33,212 bases of DNA, from contig JAGWVT010000025.1 in the NCBI GenBank assembly GCA_018970765.1, positions 1 through 33,212 on the forward strand, in the 5' to 3' direction. A program made the translations under genes and the position numbers. This stretch comes from Actinomycetales bacterium. GTDB lineage: Bacteria; Actinomycetota; Actinomycetes; S36-B12. Below are positions 14,545 to 23,249 of this stretch, one piece after another; position 1 is the first letter of the stretch, and each line of letters opens with the position of its first letter. Under the pieces are notes generated by a model, which had not been told where the DNA came from, ran no database searches, and saw nothing but the letters and a program-made list of their open reading frames with translations.

Positions 14545-15387
14545 ATGAGCACAGGAGCTGAGGCAGCGATGCACGATCACGAACATGATGACGCCCAACT
14601 GTCACGGGTAATCGCCGAGCGTGCGGGTCAGGCACTTCTTGACCTACGCGTTGAATTCGGGCCGACGCAGGAGCGTGCCCGGGCAGACGAACTTCGGGCG
14701 CTGGCCGACGCCCGCTCGCAGGACCTGATCGCGGCGATCCTGGAACGAAATCGGCCGGCAGATGCCGTGCTCAGCGAGGAAGCCAAGGATGATGCAGGGC
14801 GGCTGACCAGCGATCGCGTATGGATCATCGATCCGCTGGACGGCACCTGGGAGTACGGGCAGGGTCGCGCGGACTTCGCAGTGCACGTGGCCCTTTGGCT
14901 AGGCAAAGAACAGCGCCTCACCGCTTGCACGGTTGCCCTACCGGCGCAGGGATTGACCCGTACCGGTCTGGACGACCCGGCAGCACCTGCGCCGTTACCC
15001 GTCGATAGGCCAATTCGCATTGTGGCCTCGCGAACGCGGCCGCCGGCAAGCCTGAGTCAGGTCAGTGCGCAGCTGGGTGAACTCCTTGCGGCATCCGGCG
15101 TCACTGATCACGGAGTTGAGATCGTCGATGTCGGATCAGTTGGCGCGAAAGTTAACGAACTGCTGTCTGGTCGAGCGGAGATCTATCTGCACGACACGGG
15201 GTTCTATGAGTGGGATGCCGCAGCGCCGTACGGTGTGGCGCAGCACTACGGCTATCGCGTCAGTCACTGGGACGGAAGTACCGTCACGTTCAACCACATG
15301 CCGCCCTATGTGAGCAGCCTGTTGGTCTGCCATCCGAGCCTGCAGGTTGCCCTCACCGAAGCGATTGCCGCGGGCCGCCAGTCGTGA
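14545..15387 (+). CDS. cysQ: CysQ-like 3'(2'),5'-bisphosphate nucleotidase / inositol phosphatase family
   Basis: Metal-dependent, lithium-sensitive phosphatase superfamily; actinobacterial CysQ removes the 3' phosphate of PAP in sulfate assimilation and can act on inositol or fructose phosphates. It has 280 residues from ATG 14545; ATG 14569 (MHDHEH) is an alternative with purine-rich upstream sequence. Metal-site motifs: VLSEEAKDD, VWIIDPLDGTWEYGQG and EWDAAAPYGVAQHYG. SVGAKVNELLSG matches the family region before the last motif. The usual T/SRxF after DPLDGT is WEYG here. The 3' end overlaps the mfd start (GTGA). Confidence 0.88.
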   Translation: MSTGAEAAMHDHEHDDAQLSRVIAERAGQALLDLRVEFGPTQERARADELRALADARSQDLIAAILERNRPADAVLSEEAKDDAGRLTSDRVWIIDPLDGTWEYGQGRADFAVHVALWLGKEQRLTACTVALPAQGLTRTGLDDPAAPAPLPVDRPIRIVASRTRPPASLSQVSAQLGELLAASGVTDHGVEIVDVGSVGAKVNELLSGRAEIYLHDTGFYEWDAAAPYGVAQHYGYRVSHWDGSTVTFNHMPPYVSSLLVCHPSLQVALTEAIAAGRQS

Positions 15388-18300
15388 CCTTGACCGGTCT
15401 GGTGCGAGCGGTTGCACCTCGAATGAGCACCATGCTGGACCAGGCGCGCGCCGGCGCGGATGGAACGATCCTCGCGCCTCGGGGGGCGCAGTCACTAGCT
15501 GCAGCACTCCTGGCAGGTTCGGATGGCGCCGACCGACCCCTTCTGGTGATCACGGCCACCGGACGACAAGCCGATGACCTCGCAGCCGAGTTGGGCGCGC
15601 TGGTTGACGGACCGTCAATTGCCGTCTTCCCGTCCTGGGAGACGCTCCCGCATGAGCGGCTCTCGCCCTCCCTGGACACGGTCGGCCGTCGAACTGCGGT
15701 GATGCGACGTTTGCGCCACCCAGACTCGGACGAAAAACCACTGCGAGTGGTCGTTGCATCGGTCCGCGCAGTCCTGCAGCCGATCTGCCTGGCAATCGCC
15801 GACGTTCAGCCGGTGCGCATTCACGTTGGAACCGTCGTCCAACCTGTGGACGTTGCTCGTCGACTAGTCGAGTTGGGCTACGAGCGGGTGGATCTAGTAG
15901 AACGCCGAGGGCAGTTCGCGGTTCGCGGTGGGATCGTTGACGTGTTCGTTCCCACCGAAGAGCATCCGGTGCGCGTCGAATTCTGGGATGACACGGTTGA
16001 GAGTGTCCGAAGTTTCGCGGTGACTGATCAGCGCTCGTTGGAGGAGTGTGCTGACGGATTGGTCGCCGGTCCGGTTCGTGAACTTCTGCTGACGGAGAAC
16101 GTCAAGGCAAAGGCGCGAGCCTTAGCTGCTGAACACGTGGAGTTGGCGGACCTAGCTGGGCGGATTGCCGAGGGTCAGGCAACGGAGGGCATGGAGGCGT
16201 TGCTGCCGGTGCTCGTCGATGACCTGGCCGCGTTCACTGAATTACTTCCCTCCGGCGCACTTGTCGCGGTCTGCGAACCGGAAAGGGTTCGCGCTCGCGC
16301 TGAGGAGCTCGTTCGCACCGCCGAGGAGTTCCTGGTGGCCTCCTGGCATAACGCTGCGGTGGGCAACGCTCGTCCGGTCGATCTCTCGCCCATTGATCTG
16401 TCAGCCAGTTCGTACCTCAGCGTTGCGGAATTGCAGGATCAGGTTCGCGGTAGGTACGGCTGGTGGGAGTTCACCCCCTTTGCGGATGGCACCGACGCGT
16501 TTGACCTAGGTGCTACCGAGTGGGAACTGACCGCTGGCGATCCGGAAGGACGCCTGAGGGAAGTTGAGGGATTGATCCGTGATGGATGGTCGGTTGTCGT
16601 CACTGCCGCAGGTCATGGATCTGCCTCTCGATTCGTCGAATCACTGACTGGTGCAGGGATAGCTGCGCGCCTGGTTGACGACCTGGCCAAACCACCGGAA
16701 GTAAGGCTGGTCACCGTCTGCGTCGGACCATTCGAGCGGGGCTTCAAATTGCCCGAACTGGGCCTTGCGCTCCTTGCTGAAGCCGACCTGGTGGCTCGGC
16801 GCGCGGGAACCCGCGATGTGCGGAGAATGCCAACCCGTCGCAAGCGAACGATCGACCCGTTGACCCTCAAGCCCGGTGACTTCGTTGTCCACGAGCAGCA
16901 CGGCGTCGGGCGGTACATAGAAATGGTGCAGCGCGAGGTAGCCGGTGCGGCCCGGGAATACCTCGTGTTGGAGTACGCCTCAAGCAAGCGTGGTCAGCCA
17001 CCTGACCGGCTCTATGTTCCCACCGATCAGCTGGACCTCGTCACTCGCTACATCGGTAGTGAGGCACCTGCAGTGCATCGACTAGGTGGAGCTGACTGGC
17101 AGCAGGCAAAGGGGCGTGCCCGCAAGGCCGTCCGCAAGATCGCTGAGGAACTCATCCGGCTCTACGCGGCGAGGCAACAATCAAAGGGTCACGCCTTCGG
17201 ATCGGACACGGTCTGGCAACGTGAACTCGAGGATGCTTTCGCTTACGTCGAGACACCTGATCAGCTATCCAGCATCGAAGATGTCAAGGCCGATATGGAA
17301 CGACCTACCCCGATGGATCGGCTCATCTGCGGCGATGTGGGCTATGGCAAGACCGAGATCGCAGTGCGTGCTGCCTTCAAGGCGGTGCAAGATGGCAAGC
17401 AGGTGGCCGTGCTGGTGCCAACCACGCTGCTGGTTCAACAGCACCTTTCGACCTTCAGTGATCGCTATGCACCGTTCCCGGTCCGCGTCGCTGCCCTATC
17501 GAGATTCAGTTCGGCAAAAGAAAGCCGCCAGGTACTGGAGGGTATGAAGGACGGCACCGTCGACATCGTGATTGGTACCCATCGGCTGCTGAGTCCGGAC
17601 GTGTCGTTCAAGGATCTGGGGTTGGTGATCCTGGACGAGGAACAGCGATTCGGTGTTGAGCACAAGGAGTTCCTCAAAGCGGTAAGAACCAACGTGGATG
17701 TCCTGGCCATGTCGGCGACCCCGATTCCGCGAACGTTGGAGATGGCAGTCACCGGAATCCGGGACATGTCGGTTATTCAAACTCCGCCGGAGGAGCGTCA
17801 TCCGGTTCTGACATTTGTCGGTCCGTATCACGATCGGCAGATCGCGGCGGCAATTCGTCGTGAACTTGCACGTGAGGGCCAAGTCTTTTACGTGCATAAC
17901 CGAGTCGAGTCCATTGAGCGGGTCGCCGCGCGGGTACGTGAACTGGTGCCGGAAGCACGTGTGGCCATCGCGCACGGGAAGATGAGTGAGGCAACCCTGG
18001 AGCGGGTCATCCTCGACTTCTGGGAAAAGGCCGTCGATGTGCTCATTTGCACGACCATCGTCGAGTCAGGGATCGACATTCCCAATGCCAACACGTTGAT
18101 AGTCGATCGAGCCGATGCACTGGGCCTCTCTCAACTGCATCAACTCCGTGGCCGAGTGGGTCGCGGCCGCGAACGTGCATACGCGTACTTCCTGTACGAC
18201 GAGCAGCGACCAATGACCGAAACCGCCCATGAGCGACTCACCACCATTGCCCAGCACACTGAGTTGGGATCGGGCATGCATATTGCTCTGAAGGATCTCG

Positions 18301-18905
18301 AGATTCGTGGTGCCGGAAACCTATTGGGTGGCGAGCAGAGTGGCCATATCGCCGACGTGGGTTTTGATCTTTACGTGCGCTTGGTCGGTGAAGCCCTCGC
18401 TGAAGCTCGCGGCGACCAGTCAGCAGTGCATGAGGAGCTAAAAGTCGAACTACCGATCAACGCGAGTATCCCGGTTGACTATCTGCCGCATGAGCGCCTG
18501 CGTCTTGAGGCGTACAAGCGCCTCGCAGACGCGTTAACCGAAGCGGCCGTTGACGAAGTACAGGCGGAGTTCCAGGACCGTTATGGCCCCCTGCCGGGGC
18601 CGGTTCAGGCACTGCTGGCAATCGCGCGATTTCGTGTGCTGGCTCGCTCGGTTGGACTCGATGAGGTTATCGCCGCCGGACCGAACATCCGTTTGCATCC
18701 GGTGGATCTTCCGGAATCCGGTCAACTGCGGTTGAAGCGCCTGTATCCCGGCGCTGTGATCAAGTCCGCAGTGCGTACCGTTCTGGTACCACGGCCGATG
18801 ACCGCGCCGGTTGGTGGGCAGCCGGTCCGCGACTTGGAACTGCTGGATTGGGTTCGTGACCTGATCACCAGCACGCTGCGCGATCAGGTACGCGCCAGCT
18901 CGTAG
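15384..18905 (+). CDS. mfd: Transcription-repair coupling factor
   Basis: Mfd removes RNA polymerase stalled at DNA lesions and recruits UvrA. From GTG 15384, which overlaps the cysQ stop, it has 1173 residues, normal for the family; the frame stays open further upstream inside cysQ but that part is not Mfd-like. Order of parts: UvrB-homology module (FPSWETLPHERLSPS near residue 80; RRGQFAVRGGIVDVF), the RNA-polymerase-interacting CarD-like domain (LKPGDFVVHEQHGVGRYIEM, about 494), the helicase core with Walker A DVGYGKTEIA (about 652), DEEQRFGVEHK (about 750), SATPIPRTL, QLRGRVGRG, and the C-terminal domain (LPHERLRLEAYKRL). Confidence 0.97.
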   Translation: MTLTGLVRAVAPRMSTMLDQARAGADGTILAPRGAQSLAAALLAGSDGADRPLLVITATGRQADDLAAELGALVDGPSIAVFPSWETLPHERLSPSLDTVGRRTAVMRRLRHPDSDEKPLRVVVASVRAVLQPICLAIADVQPVRIHVGTVVQPVDVARRLVELGYERVDLVERRGQFAVRGGIVDVFVPTEEHPVRVEFWDDTVESVRSFAVTDQRSLEECADGLVAGPVRELLLTENVKAKARALAAEHVELADLAGRIAEGQATEGMEALLPVLVDDLAAFTELLPSGALVAVCEPERVRARAEELVRTAEEFLVASWHNAAVGNARPVDLSPIDLSASSYLSVAELQDQVRGRYGWWEFTPFADGTDAFDLGATEWELTAGDPEGRLREVEGLIRDGWSVVVTAAGHGSASRFVESLTGAGIAARLVDDLAKPPEVRLVTVCVGPFERGFKLPELGLALLAEADLVARRAGTRDVRRMPTRRKRTIDPLTLKPGDFVVHEQHGVGRYIEMVQREVAGAAREYLVLEYASSKRGQPPDRLYVPTDQLDLVTRYIGSEAPAVHRLGGADWQQAKGRARKAVRKIAEELIRLYAARQQSKGHAFGSDTVWQRELEDAFAYVETPDQLSSIEDVKADMERPTPMDRLICGDVGYGKTEIAVRAAFKAVQDGKQVAVLVPTTLLVQQHLSTFSDRYAPFPVRVAALSRFSSAKESRQVLEGMKDGTVDIVIGTHRLLSPDVSFKDLGLVILDEEQRFGVEHKEFLKAVRTNVDVLAMSATPIPRTLEMAVTGIRDMSVIQTPPEERHPVLTFVGPYHDRQIAAAIRRELAREGQVFYVHNRVESIERVAARVRELVPEARVAIAHGKMSEATLERVILDFWEKAVDVLICTTIVESGIDIPNANTLIVDRADALGLSQLHQLRGRVGRGRERAYAYFLYDEQRPMTETAHERLTTIAQHTELGSGMHIALKDLEIRGAGNLLGGEQSGHIADVGFDLYVRLVGEALAEARGDQSAVHEELKVELPINASIPVDYLPHERLRLEAYKRLADALTEAAVDEVQAEFQDRYGPLPGPVQALLAIARFRVLARSVGLDEVIAAGPNIRLHPVDLPESGQLRLKRLYPGAVIKSAVRTVLVPRPMTAPVGGQPVRDLELLDWVRDLITSTLRDQVRASS

Positions 18906-18915
18906 AGCCACGTCG

Positions 18916-18921
18916 TAGGAT
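18916..18921 (+). promoter_or_regulatory. -10 box of the SurA_N-like lipoprotein gene (leaderless)
   Basis: TAGGAT lies 7 nt before ATG 18929 and directly after the mfd stop. It suggests that the lipoprotein gene and mazG are transcribed from their own promoter in addition to any read-through from mfd. Confidence 0.45.
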
Positions 18922-18928
18922 CGTGCGC

Positions 18929-19519
18929 ATGCGAGGCATTGGCATCCTGGTAGCGGCCACCCTTCTGCTTGCCGGTTGCGCCGGACAGAGCGGAGCAATT
19001 GCGGCCGGTGCAGCCGCAACCGTGGGAGACATGCGTATCAGCCAGGAGGATCTCAACTCCCAGGTGACCGCCGTCCTGATCGCTCAGCAGCGGCCAGTCG
19101 ATAGCCAGGATGCGGCGTTGACGGGTGAAGTGCTGTCGTTCTTGATTACCAATGACTTAGTTGATCGGCTAGCACAGCGTGAGGGTGTCACGGTTACCCA
19201 GGGAGAGATCGACTTAGTTCTGTTGGGCTACGACGGGGACGTGGGCGGACGGTCCGAGGTGGAGCGGATCTTTGCCGAACGCAACGTCGCCCCCAGCCAG
19301 ATCGAAGCGTTTGTCAAAACCAACCTGCTGGCCAAGCGCCTGAGTCAGGTCATTGCTCCCGGTGTCAAGGCCGATGAACAGAACGCGGTTTTGATTGCAT
19401 CGTTGGCCCAGATCAGCGATTCGGTGGGTACACAGGTGAGTCCGCGCTATGGAACCTGGGACGCGCAGCGCTTAAGTGTCGGGCCAATTCCCGACGATCT
19501 CTCCGTCCCGGCTCCCTGA
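18929..19519 (+). CDS. Lipoprotein with SurA N-terminal-like chaperone domain
   Basis: 196-residue predicted lipoprotein: short n-region, hydrophobic core and lipobox LLLAGC with the modified Cys at residue 17. The mature part contains VGDMRISQEDLNSQV, FLITNDLVDRLAQREGVTVTQGEIDLVL and IFAERNVAPSQIEAFVKTNLL, the helical pattern of the SurA/PrsA N-terminal chaperone domain. There is no parvulin PPIase domain; the protein ends after PRYGTWDAQRLSVG. Similar proteins lie between mfd and mazG in other actinobacteria (memory). ATG 18929 is chosen because of the TAGGAT box 7 nt upstream; GTG 18923 is also in frame. It probably acts at the outer face of the membrane. Confidence 0.8.
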   Translation: MRGIGILVAATLLLAGCAGQSGAIAAGAAATVGDMRISQEDLNSQVTAVLIAQQRPVDSQDAALTGEVLSFLITNDLVDRLAQREGVTVTQGEIDLVLLGYDGDVGGRSEVERIFAERNVAPSQIEAFVKTNLLAKRLSQVIAPGVKADEQNAVLIASLAQISDSVGTQVSPRYGTWDAQRLSVGPIPDDLSVPAP

Positions 19520-19541
19520 TCCCTGCTGCCGGGTTGATCAG

Positions 19542-20240
19542 ATGACTGATCCACCGAACGCGGGCAGCAGGTTTGTCGACCTCGTCGCAGTCTTGGATCG
19601 CCTCCGTTCGCCCGGAGGATGCCCATGGGATGCGAGGCAGACGCATGCCTCGCTCGTGGAATACCTCATTGAGGAGTCCTACGAGGTCGTCGAAGCTATT
19701 GATGCCGCGGACCAGACTGCTCTCTGCGAGGAATTGGGCGACCTGCTCCTGCAGGTTGTCTTTCACGCACGTATCGCCAGCGAGGCTGCCGGGTTCACCA
19801 TTGATGACGTCACTGACGGCATTACGGAGAAGTTGATTCGCCGACACCCACACGTCTTTGCCGATGCAACTGCCGATACCGCCGAGCAGGTGGAAGCCGA
19901 CTGGCATGCACGTAAGGCGTTGGAGAAGGGGCGTAGCTCGGTTACTGACGGTATTCCAGCGGAACTGCCAGCGCTCATGAAGGCTGGCAAGCTGCAGACC
20001 CGCAGTGCCGCACTGCAGGCTCACCTACCCGAACTGCGTCAACAGGCGGACGCACGTTCCTTGGTGGACCAACTCACCGATGAATCTGAACTTGGTGAGG
20101 TTCTGTTGGCGATTGTGGAGGCGTGTCGCCAACGCGGGTGGGATGCGGAGAGCGCATTGCGGCGCGCGGTTTCCAAGCGCGCAGTTCAAATCCGCGACTA
20201 CGAGACGACCGTTTCAGCCGCACCTTCGTCAAGTCGCTAG
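19542..20240 (+). CDS. mazG: MazG nucleoside triphosphate pyrophosphohydrolase
   Basis: Hydrolyses (non-canonical) NTPs to NMP plus PPi, limiting mutagenic nucleotides. It has 232 residues from ATG 19542; a longer frame from 19476 would overlap the preceding gene. The all-alpha metal-binding signature is intact: CPWDARQTHASL, EESYEVVEAI (EExxE) and EELGDLLLQVVFHA (ExxD). KLIRRHPHVFAD and WHARKALEKG, typical of the first MazG domain of long MazG proteins, follow. The second domain is degenerate, as in other actinobacterial forms. The gene ends 10 nt before the DUF885 gene. Confidence 0.94.
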   Translation: MTDPPNAGSRFVDLVAVLDRLRSPGGCPWDARQTHASLVEYLIEESYEVVEAIDAADQTALCEELGDLLLQVVFHARIASEAAGFTIDDVTDGITEKLIRRHPHVFADATADTAEQVEADWHARKALEKGRSSVTDGIPAELPALMKAGKLQTRSAALQAHLPELRQQADARSLVDQLTDESELGEVLLAIVEACRQRGWDAESALRRAVSKRAVQIRDYETTVSAAPSSSR

Positions 20241-20250
20241 TGGTGCGCTG

Positions 20251-21894
20251 ATGGATGCCGAGGCGACGCTGGCCAGGGTGGCCCAAGCGAGTATGGATGA
20301 TCTTCTGGCCTTTGACCCGGTGGCGGCCACCGGACTCGGCGATCATCGTTGGGATGATCATCTTCCGGACCTGACTTCGAACAACCAAAGAGCAGAAGTC
20401 CTACGCATTGAACAGCATCTTGCGGAGCTGGATGCCATCGATGACACCATGTTGAGCGTCGACTCGTTGGTCGATCTGGAAATTCTGCGTGCAGCGCTGG
20501 GACGTGCCCACTTCTTGCGCGCTGAACTCAAGCGCGCAACCTGGGACCCCATGGTCTGGAACCCAGCCACCAGTTTGTATCTACTGCTGTCTCGGGAGTT
20601 TGCTCCGCTTGATGACCGCCGGAAGGCAGCGCGGGCGCGGGTGCGCTGCATTCCTGACTGGCTCGCCGCCGGGCGGCAAACGCTGGACTACTGCTCGGCC
20701 ATTCACCTGACCACAGCTGTGCGCCAACTGGCAGGTACCCGCGAGTTCTTGGATCACCAGATCCGTCAACTCCTTGGCACCGACGACGATGTTGATCGTG
20801 CCCTGAATGCCGTTGAGGAATTCCAGCAGTGGCTGTTGGAACAGCAGGCCACGGCAACTCGTTCACCTCGCCTGGGTGATCGCCTGTACGCCGGGGTGCT
20901 CTGGCATTCCCTTGACGATCCGATCGGCGCTGTTGACGTCCTGCGGCAGGCCGAGGACCACCTGGATGAGGTCACGACCGCGATGCGCGAAGTCGCGGCT
21001 GCGTACTTCGGCCAGCAGCGACCTGAACGTGGCGTCGTACAGCGGGCGCTTGACGACATTGCCGAACGATGGCCGGTCACCAACGCGACCCTCAATGAAG
21101 AGCTTGCACGGGCGTTGGCGTCGACTCGCGAGTTCACTCGCCAGGCAGGTTTTGTCACCGTTCCGGACGTGGATGTGGAACTAATCGACATGCCGCTGTT
21201 TCATCGCGGTGTCGCAGTCGCCTACTGCGATGCGCCCGGGCCGCTGGAGCGACCCGGCTCTGGAGGGCAGGTGCTGCCGACGTTCGTAGCTACTGCATCA
21301 ACGCCCCCGGACTGGGACGCGCAACGGGTTCACTCGTTCTATCGCGAGTACAACGGGCTACTGCTCCATGACCTGATGGCGCATGAGGCGTTTCCAGGGC
21401 ATGTGCTTCAGCTCGCCCACGATCGGCTGGCCAGACCGAGTCGGGTTCGAGCCTGGGGTCGAAGTGGTGTCTTTGTTGAGGGTTGGGCGGTATACGGCGA
21501 AGAAGTACTCCTGGCACATGGCTACGAACCCGGTGCCGGTGCCGGTGCTGGACTGGCACTTCGATTGCAGCAGTTGAAGATGCAGGCTCGCATGTGTATC
21601 AACGCGATCCTGGATGTGCGTGTGCACACATCCGACATCGACGAACAGGGCGCACTTGACCTGATGCAATACCGGGGCTTCCAGGAATCGCAGGAAGCGG
21701 CAGGCAAGTGGCAGCGTGCGTTGCTGACCGCAGGTCAACTCCCGACCTATTTCGTTGGCTACCAGGCAGTTCGCTCGATCGTGGCGGACCTCCGTGTTCT
21801 GCACCCGGAGTGGTCAGCGCGTCAGTTGCATGACTTATTGCTTGGCCATGGCTCCCCAGCACCGCGCTATCTCAGGATGCTGTTAGGCCTGTAG
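20251..21894 (+). CDS. DUF885-family putative metallopeptidase
   Basis: 547-residue protein without signal peptide. The start MDAEATLARVAQASMDDLLAFDPVAAT and the pattern of charged helices fit DUF885. The two signature motifs are MAHEAFPGHVLQ (HExxxGH, probable zinc ligands and catalytic Glu) and VEGWAVYGEEVL (second Glu ligand region). A short tandem repeat of GGTGCC units (21532-21549) encodes a GAGAGAG linker right after the second motif. ATG 20251 is the only start fitting the family; a partly matching TAGTGG box overlaps the mazG stop 7 nt upstream. Peptidase activity is inferred from the motif, and the substrate is unknown. Confidence 0.82.
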   Translation: MDAEATLARVAQASMDDLLAFDPVAATGLGDHRWDDHLPDLTSNNQRAEVLRIEQHLAELDAIDDTMLSVDSLVDLEILRAALGRAHFLRAELKRATWDPMVWNPATSLYLLLSREFAPLDDRRKAARARVRCIPDWLAAGRQTLDYCSAIHLTTAVRQLAGTREFLDHQIRQLLGTDDDVDRALNAVEEFQQWLLEQQATATRSPRLGDRLYAGVLWHSLDDPIGAVDVLRQAEDHLDEVTTAMREVAAAYFGQQRPERGVVQRALDDIAERWPVTNATLNEELARALASTREFTRQAGFVTVPDVDVELIDMPLFHRGVAVAYCDAPGPLERPGSGGQVLPTFVATASTPPDWDAQRVHSFYREYNGLLLHDLMAHEAFPGHVLQLAHDRLARPSRVRAWGRSGVFVEGWAVYGEEVLLAHGYEPGAGAGAGLALRLQQLKMQARMCINAILDVRVHTSDIDEQGALDLMQYRGFQESQEAAGKWQRALLTAGQLPTYFVGYQAVRSIVADLRVLHPEWSARQLHDLLLGHGSPAPRYLRMLLGL

Positions 21895-21901
21895 TGATCA
21901 T

Positions 21902-21907
21902 TAGGCT
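21902..21907 (+). promoter_or_regulatory. -10 box of the HAD hydrolase gene (leaderless)
   Basis: TAGGCT is followed by 6 nt and GTG 21914. It lies directly after the stop of the DUF885 gene and no Shine-Dalgarno is seen. Confidence 0.45.
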
Positions 21908-21913
21908 TGCTGG

Positions 21914-22651
21914 GTGGACTTACGCGATGTTCAAGATTTGCGGGCATTCCAAGCACTGAGTTTCGACTGCTACGGCACGCTGATCGACTGGGAGACCGGC
22001 ATTCTCGCAACCCTGGAGCCGTGGGCGCAGGATGTCGGTTTGGACCTAGATGGCGAAGCACTACTGCTCGCCTACGCTGACAATGAGGCCGCAGTTGAGG
22101 CCGAGAACCCCAGTTGGCGGTATCCGCAGGTGCTCGCGGAGGCCTTCCGGCGTACGGCTGCGGCACTTGGTGCGCAGGTCGACCAAGATCGCCTAGCCGC
22201 GTTCGCTTCATCGGTGCCCCAGTGGCCGGCGTTTCCTGATTCCGCCCAGGCCCTGGCAGACCTGAGTCGGCACTTCCAACTCATCATCCTGTCGAACGTG
22301 GACCGCGACTCATTCGCGGGCAGCAACGCTCGGTTGGGTGTGCAATTCGATGCAATCCTGACTGCTGAGGACATCGGCTCTTACAAGCCAAATCCTCGCA
22401 ACTTCGAGGCGCTACTTCGCCAGGTTCACACGCAGTTGCCCGAGCTGGCAGGTCGACCGCGACTGTTGCACGTGGCGCAGAGCCTGTTCCACGATCATGT
22501 ACCGGCTAAAGCCGCCGGACTTCCTACGGTCTGGATCAATCGGCGCCATGCGCGACCTGGCTGGGGTGCCACCCCAGATCCGGGTGCGTCCGTACAGCCG
22601 GACTGGGTGTTTACGTCGATGGCCGAGTTCGCTGCAGCCGCCTGCGGGTAA
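21914..22651 (+). CDS. HAD-superfamily hydrolase, haloacid dehalogenase type II-like
   Basis: 245-residue cytoplasmic hydrolase. Motif I is LSFDCYGTLIDWETG, with the Asp nucleophile in the DxYGTL form of the L-2-haloacid dehalogenase group. Motif II is LIILSNVDRDSF, motif III Lys is in SYKPNPRNFEALL, and motif IV is the HVAQSLFHDHVPAKAAGLPTVWINRR region. All catalytic positions appear intact. Sequence alone cannot separate a dehalogenase from a phosphatase acting on a small metabolite. The 3' end overlaps the convergent MobA-like gene by 41 nt. Confidence 0.88.
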   Translation: MDLRDVQDLRAFQALSFDCYGTLIDWETGILATLEPWAQDVGLDLDGEALLLAYADNEAAVEAENPSWRYPQVLAEAFRRTAAALGAQVDQDRLAAFASSVPQWPAFPDSAQALADLSRHFQLIILSNVDRDSFAGSNARLGVQFDAILTAEDIGSYKPNPRNFEALLRQVHTQLPELAGRPRLLHVAQSLFHDHVPAKAAGLPTVWINRRHARPGWGATPDPGASVQPDWVFTSMAEFAAAACG

Positions 22652-23234
22652 GTGCCAGGTCGGCAGGGGTGTCGATATCGAGGTAGTCCCCCGCCTCATG
22701 ATCTTCGATTGGCACCTCGAGCACCACAAGGCGATCAAGGAGTGCGGCCATCGGCCGGTTAATCGTGGTGCCGAGTGTCAAGATCGCATCACGCACCGCC
22801 TGTGTGTCGTACGCACCCGCAAGTGTCTGCCTGCGCCCCATTGCGTCTACTGGGAGTACCGCCTGCGGGTATGGCTTAGTGGCGCTCACGCCCAACTTCG
22901 GGATGAGCGCCAGGGTATGGGAGGTGGCTAGAGGTAGGTCCACTGCGAGCGCAATAAAACTATTCGTGTTGACCGCTTGGGAGGTGGCTGTGGCGAGCGC
23001 GTGCAACGGCCCTGCGAACACGGGATCCTCGCGCAGTACCTGCACGCTTCGCTCGACATCGGGTGCGCACTCACCGACAACGACCACAGGCATGTGTCTT
23101 GGGACCGCGTCCAGCAGTACCCGCATTGCGGATCGTCCCTGCAAATCGACCAAAGCCTTGGCATGTCCGAGGCGTCGCGCTCGGCCACCGCTGAGCACTA
23201 CGACGGTCACTTGGGCCATTGATTGTGAGGTCAT
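22611..23234 (-). CDS. MobA-like nucleotidyltransferase
   Basis: 207-residue NTP-transferase-fold protein. The P-loop-like signature VVVLSGGRARRLGHAKALVDLQG matches the LxGGxxRRxGxxK motif of MobA, MobA-like and related CTP/GTP transferases. LAVDLPLAT is the metal-binding Asp region and YLDIDTPADLALTRRRL the C-terminal motif, as in MobA (NINTPEDL). It may attach GMP to molybdopterin, but no other molybdenum-cofactor gene is in the window, so the substrate is open. It starts 15 nt after the ppc stop and is probably co-transcribed with it; ATG 23219 is an alternative start. The 3' end overlaps the HAD gene. Confidence 0.8.
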   Translation of the reverse strand: MTSQSMAQVTVVVLSGGRARRLGHAKALVDLQGRSAMRVLLDAVPRHMPVVVVGECAPDVERSVQVLREDPVFAGPLHALATATSQAVNTNSFIALAVDLPLATSHTLALIPKLGVSATKPYPQAVLPVDAMGRRQTLAGAYDTQAVRDAILTLGTTINRPMAALLDRLVVLEVPIEDHEAGDYLDIDTPADLALTRRRLQRTRPST

Positions 23235-23249
23235 GGTTGCCGGCCGACA

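Noticed and set aside
15210-15383. N-terminal extension of mfd into cysQ
   Set aside because: The sequence is unlike Mfd, and GTG 15384 gives the usual stop-start overlap with cysQ.
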